Assembly (NCBI GenBank): GCA_050952125.1
Contig: JBMNKK010000001.1
Span: forward strand, 1-64,000
Direction: 5' to 3'
Source: UBA3951 sp050952125
GTDB lineage: Bacteria > Bacillota > Sulfobacillia > Fermentithermobacillales > Fermentithermobacillaceae
Length of the DNA: 64,000 bases
The notes beneath the pieces are model-generated. The model saw nothing but the letters and a program-made list of their open reading frames with translations, was not told where the DNA came from and made no database searches. Positions 26,568-34,317 of the stretch are shown here, one piece after another. The position numbers and the translations under genes were made by a program. The number at the start of each line of letters is the position of its first letter. The first letter of the stretch is position 1.

Positions 26568-27341
26568 TTACTGTCCGGTGAACATCTGCACACACATGAG
26601 CCCGTAAGGTCCGCCTTCGATGATGCCGATCCCGGCATGGTCATACGCGGAATTCAGGATGTTGCGCCTGTGCCCGTCGCTATTCATTAGCGCAGTGTGC
26701 GCCCTGGCAACCGTCGAGGCTCCGGCAAGGTTCTCTCCTGCCGTACGATAGGTGACCCCGGCTTCCTTCATCATGTCGAAAGGTGACCCGTACGTCGGCG
26801 ACTGGTGCGCAAAGTAGCCCTTATCGATCATGTCCTGGGCCTTCATCCTGGCCAGCTTGACCAATTCCATGTCGGGCTCAAGGGCCTTCAGGCCCAGCTT
26901 GGCCCTTTCCTGGTTAACCAGGTCAAGCATCTCCTGCTCTTTGGCAGTCATCTCGCCGGGAGCCGGATCGGGCTTGGGATCGGGCTTCGGGTCCGGCTTC
27001 GGATCCGGCTTCGGATCCGGTTTGGGATCGGGTTTCGGGTCCGGTTTGGGATCCGGTCGCGGATCAGGCTGAGGAGCCGCGTCGGGCTCAGGTGTTGGAC
27101 AGGGCTCGGGAGTCTCCCGGAAGCGGCGCAGGATCATTTCCCACGGAAAACCGTCCCCGTAGATGTCTCTCAGTAAGAGGCCCAAGCCGGGCCTGCCCGG
27201 AGTTGTGAAAATGTAGGCTTTCCCGCCGTCCGGAGTCGGCAATATGTACCGGGAATAGCCTGCGGCCGCCGCGTGCCCCGCGAACAATCCAAGGCAAAGA
27301 GTCAGCGCCGTTACAAAGATTACTATCCTTCTTGTCTTCAT
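26568..27341 (-). CDS. Secreted CAP/SCP-like protein (YkwD type) with PDPK-repeat linker
   Basis: The protein has 257 residues. A signal peptide ends near HAAAAG. A short N-terminal segment (YSRYILPTPDGGKAYIFTT) precedes a linker of tandem Pro-Asp-Pro-Lys repeats at about 95-130. The C-terminal 125 residues form the CAP domain: MLDLVNQERAKLGLKAL, LARMKAQDMIDKGYFAHQSP, GENLAGASTVARAHTALMNS and GHRRNILNSAYDHAGIGI. The histidines and acidic residues of the cleft are present. Firmicute proteins of this class are secreted and are often made during sporulation (YkwD, SafA-like context). The substrate is unknown. A 12-bp DNA repeat encodes the linker. Confidence 0.92.
   Translation of the reverse strand: MKTRRIVIFVTALTLCLGLFAGHAAAAGYSRYILPTPDGGKAYIFTTPGRPGLGLLLRDIYGDGFPWEMILRRFRETPEPCPTPEPDAAPQPDPRPDPKPDPKPDPKPDPKPDPKPDPKPDPKPDPAPGEMTAKEQEMLDLVNQERAKLGLKALEPDMELVKLARMKAQDMIDKGYFAHQSPTYGSPFDMMKEAGVTYRTAGENLAGASTVARAHTALMNSDGHRRNILNSAYDHAGIGIIEGGPYGLMCVQMFTGQ
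26961..27068 (-). repeat. 12-bp tandem repeat encoding PDPK units
   Basis: About eight to nine tandem 12-bp units read on the minus strand as Pro-Asp-Pro-Lys/Arg, with silent variation among units (GGATCGGGCTTC, GGGTCCGGTTTG and the like on the plus strand). They form the linker of the CAP protein. Such repeats can change copy number by slippage or recombination without changing frame. Confidence 0.85.
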
Positions 27342-27529
27342 CTCTTTCTCTTCTCCCCCTTCCTCCTTGTTGCTTGGATGCTTACATGATATAAGATCGC
27401 AGCTTGAGGTCTAAATCCGTTCTCAACGCAGATAGTAAGTTATTCCTGCGAAGACATGGTAATATGGCTCACCATCTCCATCTCTCGCAGTTTTCTGCAT
27501 AACTGGATCTAGTTGGCAGCAAGAAAGTT

Positions 27530-27556
27530 GAGGCCAGGTTTCATTGGCCTGGCCTC
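27530..27556 (-). terminator. Terminator-like hairpin after the SPOCS gene
   Basis: A perfect 9-bp stem GAGGCCAGG / CCTGGCCTC (27530-27538 with 27548-27556) and a 9-base loop lie about 28 bases after the stop of the minus-strand SPOCS gene. The following minus-strand run is AACTTTCTTGC, a weak T tract. Confidence 0.55.
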
Positions 27557-27583
27557 TTACTTGGTTCGTTCGGAGGCTCGCTT

Positions 27584-29182
27584 TTATCCCAAAGGCAGGC
27601 AGTCGTGCCTTACGAACTGGCTGGAGATCCAGCCCTCCCGGTTGTTGGCAAGTCTCACCTTCACCCAACCTGCCTGGAGCTGCAGTACCTGTACTGTAGT
27701 GCCCGAGTTCACCTGAGCGATGACAGCGTACGTCATTCCGGGGCCCTGGCGCACGTTCACCAGGTTCGCCGTCACGGTGCCGGTGCAGATTCCCGGAGAC
27801 ACCGCGCACTTGACCTTGGTAACCACGTGGATCTGCCTGGTCCTGAACACCCTTGCCGTAATCTCCAGCACCTTGGTGACCATGACCGGCTCGCCGGCGG
27901 GCGGCACCTCGCAGTTGGCGTGCTCAACGCGGACCGACACTCTGGCAGTCATTCCGGGCTTCGCTTCGGGAAGGATCACGAACCCCGAGAACGGTACTGT
28001 GAAGTGGAGCGTGTGCACGGTCTGGGTCGGGTCGGCCAACGGCTCGTAGATGATCCGCTGGGCGATAACGCCGTCTACGATGACCTTGCCGGGCGCAACT
28101 ATGGTCCGCCTGACTTCAGGCGTGGAACTGCAGTTTATGACCATGGCCGCCAGAGGCTTCTCGTCGGGAATGTCCACAAGCTCTCTCACGATCTCCTGGG
28201 ACTTATCCTCGCCCAGGACCTCTTGGACCCGGACCAGGGCCTTCTCGACGTGAATGCCCGCGACTCCTGCCACGTTGGTTATGACGCTGATGGTGCGGAC
28301 TGCAATGACCTTTACGTGCACCTTGAGGATTATCCTGACCGACAGCGTTCTACCGTCTGCAGAGACATCTATGGAGACGAACTCGACCTCGGCATCAGCG
28401 ACAACCGACATCCCTGGCTGGGCGCCGGGTATCTCGACAAACGACTCGAACGGGATGGTGAAGTGAGCGACGTGGACGGACTGCTCCGGGACGTTGGCCT
28501 CGTAGATTATCCTGAGATTGATGACTCCGTTGACGATTATCTTGTTGGGAAGCACCGTGGTCTGGGTGACATCGACTGTGCTGACGTGGTCAATCACCCG
28601 TGAAGCATCCGGCTTGGCGTCGGGAATAGTCAAGTTCTCTCTCAAGACTATCTGGGTCTCGCCTTCGCCCAGGACCGTTTCCGCCTTTATCACTTCTCTG
28701 GTAACCTGCAGGCCCGCAACGCCGGTAACGTCGGTCACAACCTCGATCACGATGCTTTGAGTCAGTTTGACCTTCAGAGCAGCAACCGCGCGGATGGTAA
28801 CGTCCCTTCCGTCAGCAGTCAGGCTGAAGACGGCGTGCTCGACTACTACGTTCACGTTCGCGGTCATGCCCGGCTCGGCACCAGGGATCTCCACGAACTG
28901 GCTGAAGGGCACTTCAGCATGGAACACATGGACAGTCTGCGTTACCTCGGTCGCTTCGTAGATGATGGTGAAGTCGATAATGCCATCAACCACGACCTTG
29001 CCCGGGAGAACCGTGACCTTGTTTATGCGGGGTCTGGCTACAAAGTCGATGATCGCCCTTGCCGGGGGCTTTTCTTCGGGAATGGTCACGGTATGGGAAA
29101 TCACGAGCTGCGAGGTCCCTTCCCCAACGACCTCCTCCAGTCTCAATTCCTCTTTCTTAACTTCGCAGGTATCCAGATTCAT
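27584..29182 (-). CDS. Triple SPOCS (DUF3794) protein with C-terminal SH3b domain
   Basis: The start is ATG 29182 after AAGGAGGGCA, giving 532 residues; an in-frame upstream start at 29236 is less likely. Three SPOCS domains follow in tandem, each about 150 residues. All show the same beats: a VVGEGTSQLVISHTVTIPEEK-like opening, then VLPGKVVVDGIIDFTIIYEA, VHVFHAEVPFSQFVEIPGA and a closing VEVVTDVTG-type strand. The last 60 residues are an SH3b domain (NLVNVRQGPGMTYAVIAQV, GWVKVRLANNREGWISSQFV). SPOCS domains occur in SipL of clostridia, which joins the spore coat to SpoIVA, where the partner domain is LysM. Here SH3b takes that place. There is no signal peptide, consistent with a coat protein made in the mother cell. 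The spore role is inference. Confidence 0.88.
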   Translation of the reverse strand: MNLDTCEVKKEELRLEEVVGEGTSQLVISHTVTIPEEKPPARAIIDFVARPRINKVTVLPGKVVVDGIIDFTIIYEATEVTQTVHVFHAEVPFSQFVEIPGAEPGMTANVNVVVEHAVFSLTADGRDVTIRAVAALKVKLTQSIVIEVVTDVTGVAGLQVTREVIKAETVLGEGETQIVLRENLTIPDAKPDASRVIDHVSTVDVTQTTVLPNKIIVNGVINLRIIYEANVPEQSVHVAHFTIPFESFVEIPGAQPGMSVVADAEVEFVSIDVSADGRTLSVRIILKVHVKVIAVRTISVITNVAGVAGIHVEKALVRVQEVLGEDKSQEIVRELVDIPDEKPLAAMVINCSSTPEVRRTIVAPGKVIVDGVIAQRIIYEPLADPTQTVHTLHFTVPFSGFVILPEAKPGMTARVSVRVEHANCEVPPAGEPVMVTKVLEITARVFRTRQIHVVTKVKCAVSPGICTGTVTANLVNVRQGPGMTYAVIAQVNSGTTVQVLQLQAGWVKVRLANNREGWISSQFVRHDCLPLG

Positions 29183-29291
29183 TGCCCTCCTTTCATCCGA
29201 AAAAGGATGCCTACGCGCTAGATCATCTATATGCATCCAGATCCGGATTTGACTCTTGAGGTTCCGGAGGGAGGGCAGTAGCCCCGGAAAA

Positions 29292-29317
29292 ACAAAAACC
29301 GCCGGCTTTGCCGGCGG
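29292..29317 (-). terminator. Rho-independent terminator after the Nfu gene
   Basis: On the minus strand the stem CCGCCGG / CCGGCGG (29299-29305 with 29311-29317), with a CAAAG loop, is followed by TTTTTGTTTTT. It stands 17 bases past the stop of the NifU-like gene and looks strong. Confidence 0.88.
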
Positions 29318-29333
29318 TCCTTGGTCGAACTTA

Positions 29334-29567
29334 CTACACAGTCAGGCCTTCCGCCTCAACCCGAGTCACTTCCGGGATCTCCTGCTTGAGCACGCGTTCA
29401 ATGCCGCCCTTGAGAGTCATGAGGGCAAACGGACAGGTGCCGCAGTGCCCGGTGAGCTTGACTTTGACGACTCCATCGGAACTAACGTCCACCAGTTCAA
29501 CGTCTCCGCCGTCAGCCTGGAGGGAGGGGCGGATCTCATCCAAGACCGCGAGTACCTTCTCTTTCAC
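29334..29567 (-). CDS. NifU C-terminal-domain (Nfu-type) Fe-S carrier
   Basis: The protein has 77 residues and consists only of the Nfu domain: VLDEIRPSLQADGGDVELVD, then VKVKLTGHCGTCPFALMTLK, and GIERVLKQEIPEVTRVEA. The C-x-x-C (CGTC) binds a 4Fe-4S cluster between two subunits and hands it to target proteins. The length is that of stand-alone Nfu proteins in Firmicutes. It lies on the same strand 100 bases after the AAA+ ATPase gene and ends at a strong terminator, so it may be the last gene of the Ycf46/Ycf35 operon or may have its own promoter. Confidence 0.95.
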   Translation of the reverse strand: MKEKVLAVLDEIRPSLQADGGDVELVDVSSDGVVKVKLTGHCGTCPFALMTLKGGIERVLKQEIPEVTRVEAEGLTV

Positions 29568-29668
29568 TTGTATCCCTCTTTCCGCTCTGTCCTTCAGAAA
29601 CTAGGTTACCCGAAAGCTCGCCCTCAGTCTAGATTTGGGCGAGATTCTACACGGGGAGACCGGAGAAC

Positions 29669-31375
29669 CTACATGCCCGCTGCCGCATCAACGTCTTCCT
29701 CCAGCTTGTTCTCGCTCTCGATCGAGTCCAGGAACGTCTGGTCGTCGGTGAAACGCCGTGCCTGCGCCATGCAGGTCTGAATGGTCCTCTTGCGGTCTTT
29801 GCTGTCGATCCGGAAAGTCTTGGCCGACGTTAGGAGATCCTCTCCCGTGACGTACTCGCTGTCCCTGTCAAACGCTACCCTCTTGGCGCGGGTGACGAGT
29901 TCCTCAAGCTCGGCGCACGAGAAGTTGCGCGTGCAAGGGACCACGGCGTCCAGCAGAAACTGCCTCGTCTCTTCTTCACTTTGAGCCAGGGGAACGCGCG
30001 ACCTTCTCCCCCCGCTTGTGAACCCTAAATGGACCATCAGGATCTCAAGGCGAGCCTGAGGGCCCGGGTAGAGAAATGGGATTTTGTAGTCAAACCGGCC
30101 TGCCCGCAAGAACGCCTCATCGAGATGCTCCGGGACGTTTGTGGTCCCCACGATGATCGCTTCTCTGTCTGACTTGCCCAACCACTCCAGGAACTGCGAG
30201 AACACCCGCTGGGTCTCTTCCTCGGCCGAACCCGCCGAGGTGCTCGAGCGCTTCCCGAAACGGTCTATCTCATCCACGAACACGATTGCGGGCGACATCT
30301 TCTCGGCCATCTGAATGGCGTTCTTCATGTTTTGGCCTGATTCGCCGAGCCACTTCGAGTAGATGTTCTCCGTGACCAGGTTGATGAAAGGCAGCTGGAC
30401 TTCGCTGGCCAGGGCGTTGGCGAAAAGGCTCTTGCCGGTTCCGGGCGGCCCGAAAAACAGAAGGCCTTTCGGCAGGCCCAAGCCGAAGTGTTTTGCCCTG
30501 TCGGGTTTCTTTAGGACATTGATGATGTATTTGGAGACAAAGTCTTTAATCGCGTGATATCCACCGATATCTCTGAAGCTGAACTGCGGGTCCCGGACCT
30601 CAAGGACCTTTGAGCGCTTCACCATCTCGGATTTCAGTTCTTTCATGATATCGGGATCGAAGTTTTTGGACCGGTGATAGGACTCCAGGAGGATGCTCTC
30701 CACCTGGTGGAGGTTGAGTCCCGACAGCGTGACCTTGGTCCCCTCGATCTTGGCGTCGTCAAGGGCAACGCCCAACTCCCCGGCGGTCCGCTTGATGATC
30801 TCCTTGCGTTCGTCCTGGCTGGACGGGTCTACAGGGATGATCACGGCAAACTCCTTTGTGAACTCATCCATGATCTTTGAAGCGTCTGAAGTGAGAACCA
30901 TGATTGTAGAACCCTTGGCAAGGACTTGGGGATCTATGGCCCATGCCCTGAGGGCGGCCTGAAAGCCGGTGTCAGCCTCCCTGACTTCGGATATGTTCTG
31001 GGCCACAAACACGGTAGGACTTGACTTTAGAAAGGTATCCATCTCTTTGAGCACGGCCTTGAGGGCCTGAATCTCGACCGAGCTGTCGGGCCTCACCCTC
31101 GAAGTGACGGGTGTGCTGACCCCCAGCTTCTTTTTGTACGGCTCGAATACGGGACCGTCCGAGCCCATGCGCAAGGTGCCGAGGCCGTCCCACGGGTCCC
31201 ACAGGAAGACGTTCTCAATGTGGGACATATGAGGAGAACTCAGTATAAACGTCTTGAGCTGGTATATGCGCTTCGGGTCGACAGTCTCGAAGCAGATGAC
31301 CGGGGAATAGTTGGACTTCCGCTTCATCATCCCCGAGAGCATCCAAGACTGATCCAGGTAGTCCTCCAAAGTCAT
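29669..31375 (-). CDS. AAA+ ATPase of Ycf46 type
   Basis: The protein has 568 residues. The first 270 form a degenerate ATPase-like domain (VICFETVDPKRIYQLKTFIL, PTVFVAQNISEV, STIMVLTSDASK) that lacks Walker motifs and is typical of the Ycf46 branch of AAA proteins. The C-terminal half is a complete AAA+ domain: GGYHAIKDFVSKYI linker, Walker A FGPPGTGKS near 307, pore-like motif YSKWLGESGQNMKNAI, Walker B IVFVDEIDRFG near 365, sensor VGTTN and arginine fingers in FLRAGRFDYKIPF. Ycf46 is known from cyanobacteria and red-algal plastids, where it has been linked to control of carbon uptake. Here it is last in a run with DUF1257 (Ycf35) and DUF2997. It starts 6 bases after the preceding stop. Confidence 0.88.
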   Translation of the reverse strand: MTLEDYLDQSWMLSGMMKRKSNYSPVICFETVDPKRIYQLKTFILSSPHMSHIENVFLWDPWDGLGTLRMGSDGPVFEPYKKKLGVSTPVTSRVRPDSSVEIQALKAVLKEMDTFLKSSPTVFVAQNISEVREADTGFQAALRAWAIDPQVLAKGSTIMVLTSDASKIMDEFTKEFAVIIPVDPSSQDERKEIIKRTAGELGVALDDAKIEGTKVTLSGLNLHQVESILLESYHRSKNFDPDIMKELKSEMVKRSKVLEVRDPQFSFRDIGGYHAIKDFVSKYIINVLKKPDRAKHFGLGLPKGLLFFGPPGTGKSLFANALASEVQLPFINLVTENIYSKWLGESGQNMKNAIQMAEKMSPAIVFVDEIDRFGKRSSTSAGSAEEETQRVFSQFLEWLGKSDREAIIVGTTNVPEHLDEAFLRAGRFDYKIPFLYPGPQARLEILMVHLGFTSGGRRSRVPLAQSEEETRQFLLDAVVPCTRNFSCAELEELVTRAKRVAFDRDSEYVTGEDLLTSAKTFRIDSKDRKRTIQTCMAQARRFTDDQTFLDSIESENKLEEDVDAAAGM

Positions 31376-31381
31376 CCCCCT

Positions 31382-31636
31382 CTAGCCGCAGGGAGAGCTT
31401 ACTCTCTCCTCAAGCCTGAGCCCGTAGTGCCTGAGGAGTCGCAGCAAAGCGGCAGTCTGACCGTCTCCGGAACGTTCGTAGACACTGATGCGAAGAGGCG
31501 AGATCTCGACCTCGATGTAGGAGCGCGGCCGGTTAAGTCCTGACTCAGGACTCACCGCCCCGGTCGTGAGCTGCGCCTGCTCAGTCAAATGGCCTGCCAA
31601 ATCGCGTGCCGCGCCCGGACTGCTGCGGGAAGTCAC
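31382..31636 (-). CDS. Small unknown protein in the Ycf35/Ycf46 operon
   Basis: The GTG at 31636 overlaps the DUF2997 stop (GTGA), giving 84 residues; the frame is open far upstream, but that part overlaps DUF2997 fully. A disordered start (SRSSPGAARDLAGHLTEQAQ) is followed by a compact end: PRSYIEVEISPLRISVYERS and ALLRLLRHYGLRLEERV. I do not recognise a family. The gene is squeezed between DUF2997 and the AAA ATPase with an overlap on one side and 6 bases on the other, which argues that it is real and works with them. Confidence 0.65.
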   Translation of the reverse strand: MTSRSSPGAARDLAGHLTEQAQLTTGAVSPESGLNRPRSYIEVEISPLRISVYERSGDGQTAALLRLLRHYGLRLEERVSSPCG

Positions 31637-31860
31637 CCTACGGGCACCTTCCTGAGGGTGCCCTCCTCGATGTCCACTTCCAAAGATATCTCTGACGCGC
31701 TCTTCGGTGTTACCGTGACAGGTACGGCCCATAGGCCCAATGTCCTAAGCACCCGCTTCAAGTTCTCGGCTTCTTCATAGCAAAGTTCGCCTTCAAACCC
31801 CGAGAACTCGACCCTTACCTTTCCGCCCCTGCCGACCTCCACGTCGATGCGTCTCGACAT
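31633..31860 (-). CDS. DUF2997 protein
   Basis: The protein has 75 residues. RIDVEVGRGGKVRVEFSGFE, then GELCYEEAENLKRVLRTLG, is the DUF2997 pattern: a short beta hairpin with a conserved gap followed by a helix that begins with a cysteine. Its ATG shares a base with the stop of the DUF1257 gene (TAATG). In cyanobacteria DUF2997 genes are commonly found beside ycf35, and the same pairing is kept here. Its biochemical function is unknown. Confidence 0.8.
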   Translation of the reverse strand: MSRRIDVEVGRGGKVRVEFSGFEGELCYEEAENLKRVLRTLGLWAVPVTVTPKSASEISLEVDIEEGTLRKVPVG

Positions 31861-32300
31861 TACAGAACCCCTTTTACAAGAACCTTCTTGCCTTCAATCG
31901 GATGCTTCACTTCATCCACTTCCACGTCGTAATTCAGCGCGGAAAGGGCCTTTGACACGCACAGCGCGGTGTAATTCTGTGTGACGCGGTCCTTGATCTC
32001 ACCGGCAGCCCTTTCGTAGCCGCCGTAGGAATCGCAGAGGAACGATACCTCGCCGGTCTTCCTATCCACGCTGACCCCGATCCCGCGAGGGATATCCGGG
32101 CCCACGAGGCCCCAATCGCAAGCGATAGACCTCCCGTAGTAGTCTCGAAAGGTGCGGGTCACGTCAAGGTTCATCTCCTCGGCGGTCGCGTGGACCGCTT
32201 CACGGAGCACCTCCCAGCCGGGATCCTCTTCTACGGAGCGCCCGGCCTCCAGAGCGTTCTCAAGCCTTATCTCAGTCTTGTAGGAGCTTATGTGGCTCAC
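31860..32300 (-). CDS. DUF1257 protein (Ycf35-like)
   Basis: The start is GTG 32300, seven bases after GGAGGT and overlapping the preceding stop (GTGA); the in-frame TTG at 32315 is less likely. The 146-residue product begins VSHISSYKTEIRLENALEAG, the DUF1257/Ycf35 signature. It continues with YYGRSIACDWGLVGPDIPRG, IGVSVDRKTGEVSFLCDSYG and the end VKHPIEGKKVLVKGVL. Ycf35 is a conserved protein of cyanobacteria and plastids with no settled function. Here it is translated in a chain with a membrane protein upstream and DUF2997 downstream. Confidence 0.85.
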   Translation of the reverse strand: MSHISSYKTEIRLENALEAGRSVEEDPGWEVLREAVHATAEEMNLDVTRTFRDYYGRSIACDWGLVGPDIPRGIGVSVDRKTGEVSFLCDSYGGYERAAGEIKDRVTQNYTALCVSKALSALNYDVEVDEVKHPIEGKKVLVKGVL

Positions 32301-33130
32301 TCGTTCGACCTCCAACCAAGCCTGACCCTGCTTCTCAAGTACCGGTCTTTGGCGTCCTTCACGGACTGGATCTCCCGGTGGATCTCCTGCAGCCTCTGCC
32401 TCATCGCCGCTTCGTCTGCCTTGATTTCGGGCGGCGGCGCCTTCCGGGCCGGGTGCTCGGATACCGGCGGTTCTTTCTCCATGAGCGCAAGGCGGACGAC
32501 GGCAAGCCTTGCCCTGACCTGCTCCCGCCTGGCTTCATCGGCCTCCATCCCGGCCTCAATCTCAAGCGACCGGATGTCTTCTTTCAGCTCCTCGGGAGTC
32601 TTCGCCAGCGCCTCTTCCCGCCATTCAAGGGATTTCAGCGAACGAATTCTGGCCGCTCCCCCGCCCTGTTCCCACGACTCGACGGTCTTCCTGAGGTCTC
32701 CGGCGGGATCATCCGTGCGGGCGCTATCGGGTACGTTCTGAAGGCTATCCCCGGAAGATCGCTTGTATGACTCCCACCTCATCGCCTGCAGCCGCCGGAC
32801 TATGGAATCCTCTTCTTCGTCAAGGCCGGCGATGCGGTCCTCAAAGCCCCGCGTGAGCAGAGCAGTCCAGAGGCTGACCACTAAATACGTGAAGAGCGAG
32901 AAAAGCGTAAAGCCTACGGCAAGCGCGATTGAAGCCTTCGGCCCGAATGACCAACCGGGAGCGACTGAAGAGGCGGTCCTCCAACCTGAATACAGAGAGC
33001 CTGCCGCTATGAGCATGATGATGGCGGCAGATTCACGCGTGTGTTGGTACTTGCGAAAAAGGGTACTCATCCAAGCGTAGCCGAGCCATGCGAGAACCGC
33101 GAAGCCCAGCAACGTTGGGACTAACCACAT
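32297..33130 (-). CDS. Membrane-anchored coiled-coil protein of unknown family
   Basis: The protein has 277 residues with three likely membrane segments: VPTLLGFAVLAWLGYAWM near 10, SAAIIMLIAAGSLYSGW near 45, and IALAVGFTLFSLFTYLVVSL near 80. The rest is a long charged, coiled-coil-prone cytoplasmic region rich in Glu, Arg and Ala (105-270), ending RLGWRSNE. I recognise no family. Its stop overlaps the start of the DUF1257 gene by 4 bases, and the AIR-synthase-like gene lies 64 bases upstream on the same strand. It could anchor the soluble proteins of this operon at the membrane; that is inference. Confidence 0.75.
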   Translation of the reverse strand: MWLVPTLLGFAVLAWLGYAWMSTLFRKYQHTRESAAIIMLIAAGSLYSGWRTASSVAPGWSFGPKASIALAVGFTLFSLFTYLVVSLWTALLTRGFEDRIAGLDEEEDSIVRRLQAMRWESYKRSSGDSLQNVPDSARTDDPAGDLRKTVESWEQGGGAARIRSLKSLEWREEALAKTPEELKEDIRSLEIEAGMEADEARREQVRARLAVVRLALMEKEPPVSEHPARKAPPPEIKADEAAMRQRLQEIHREIQSVKDAKDRYLRSRVRLGWRSNE

Positions 33131-33194
33131 GGCCGGATCACCTCGATGATTTGGATATTCCTAGGCCGCTGCAGGGCGAAGCGCAGATACGACA

Positions 33195-34211
33195 TCAGCG
33201 AGCGGAGAACCTCTCTAGGACTTCCCTCGCCTTCCAGAGTTCGTCTGTCTTTGGCGCTTCGAGTGTGAAGGTTCTCCCGCCCCGGTAAGCTTCGCGGCCG
33301 CCTGAAGTCATTTTGCCCACGACCTCGGCATTGATACCGGATCTTCGGTAAACTTCGCATAGCTTAGCACCATCGGGATGTGAAACAACCAAACAGCCGG
33401 AAGACACCAGCTTCAAAGGATCTATGCCTGTACGAGCGGCGATTTTCGACGTCACCGGAAGGACCGGGATGCGGTCTGCGTCAACCATGGCACCCAAGCC
33501 CGAAGCCTCACACAGCTCATAGATCGCGCCCAGCACGCCGCCTTCCGTGGCATCGTGAGAGCCGTGAGCTCCGTTCTCCGCAGCCACGGCGCCTTCCTTC
33601 ACGACACTTATCTTTGACAGGAGCGCCTCTGCTTCACAGATCTCTTCCTCGGTCAGGAAATCCGAGACCTGGCTGCGGAAATCACGGGCCAGGATGGCTG
33701 TGCCTTCCATGCCGGCCCACTTGGTCACTACTATGTCATCCCCTGCTTGACAACCGCTTGAGCGGAGCACCCGCCTGCCTCTGGTTCTGCCGAGGGCGGT
33801 CACGCTCATGATCGGCCTATCCAGTCCCGGAGTGACCTCCGTGTGCCCGCCTGCCACTGCCACGTTCTCTTCACTGCACGCGGCATGTATGTCGTCCATG
33901 ATTTCCCGGAGAGATTCCTTGGATGCCCCTTCCGGCAGGAGCAGAGTGACAAGGACGCAGACGGGCTCGCCTCCTGACGCTCCGATGTCGTTCAGGGCAA
34001 CCTTCACCGCCAGCCAGCCAGCCTTGCCGGTCGCGCCGGTAATCGGGTCGGTGCTCGCTATGAGGTACTCCTGCCCGATATCGACGACCGCGGTATCTTC
34101 GCCTATGGCGGGAGCCAGGATCACTTCGCCGCGTGGAGCGCCGCCGCGCTTGAACACCACTTCTTCCAAGATGGCCGGAGGCACTTTGCCCACCGGAAGG
34201 ATGTGTGCCAA
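33195..34211 (-). CDS. AIR synthase-related protein (HypE/ThiL fold)
   Basis: The best start is TTG 34211, nine bases after GGAGG, giving 338 residues, the size of HypE and its relatives; an upstream frame extension to 34475 overlaps the divergent methyltransferase gene and is not protein-like. The ATP-binding N-domain shows AIGEDTAVVDIGQEYLIAST, DPITGATGKAGWLAVKVALN, DIGASGGEPVCVLVTLLLPE and VAVAGGHTEVTPG. The C-domain has HGSHDATEGGVLGAIYELCE and VSSGCLVVSH. This is the PurM/HypE/ThiL/SelD ATP-dependent fold. It lacks the HypE C-terminal PRIC-type cysteine tail and the SelD catalytic Cys/Sec, so neither function can be assigned. It opens the Ycf35/Ycf46 operon. Confidence 0.88.
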   Translation of the reverse strand: MAHILPVGKVPPAILEEVVFKRGGAPRGEVILAPAIGEDTAVVDIGQEYLIASTDPITGATGKAGWLAVKVALNDIGASGGEPVCVLVTLLLPEGASKESLREIMDDIHAACSEENVAVAGGHTEVTPGLDRPIMSVTALGRTRGRRVLRSSGCQAGDDIVVTKWAGMEGTAILARDFRSQVSDFLTEEEICEAEALLSKISVVKEGAVAAENGAHGSHDATEGGVLGAIYELCEASGLGAMVDADRIPVLPVTSKIAARTGIDPLKLVSSGCLVVSHPDGAKLCEVYRRSGINAEVVGKMTSGGREAYRGGRTFTLEAPKTDELWKAREVLERFSAR

Positions 34212-34251
34212 ATCGCTCGCCCTCCAACATATGAACTGGCTGTTTGGCTCA

Positions 34252-34279
34252 ATTATAACATTAGGGCAATTTGTGGTAA
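34252..34279 (-). promoter_or_regulatory. Promoter of the AIRS-Ycf35-Ycf46 operon
   Basis: On the minus strand a perfect -10 TATAAT (34252-34257) has TTACCA (34274-34279) as the best -35, 16 bases away. Transcription would begin near 34245, about 34 bases before the TTG start at 34211. Confidence 0.6.
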
Positions 34280-34317
34280 CGTGAGCATATGAGTCCGCTT
34301 CAGGAGATGGTTTTTCG

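Noticed and set aside
26961..27068. CRISPR-like short repeats
   Set aside because: The units are 12-bp coding repeats without spacers, and no cas genes are present anywhere in the window.
27605..28603. 332-residue plus-strand frame opposite the SPOCS gene
   Set aside because: The repeated SPOCS coding sequence keeps the antisense frame open; the His/Asp-rich product is not protein-like.
33195..34211. HypE or SelD identity for the AIR-synthase-like protein
   Set aside because: The HypE cysteine tail and the SelD catalytic Cys/Sec are absent, and no hydrogenase or selenium genes are nearby.
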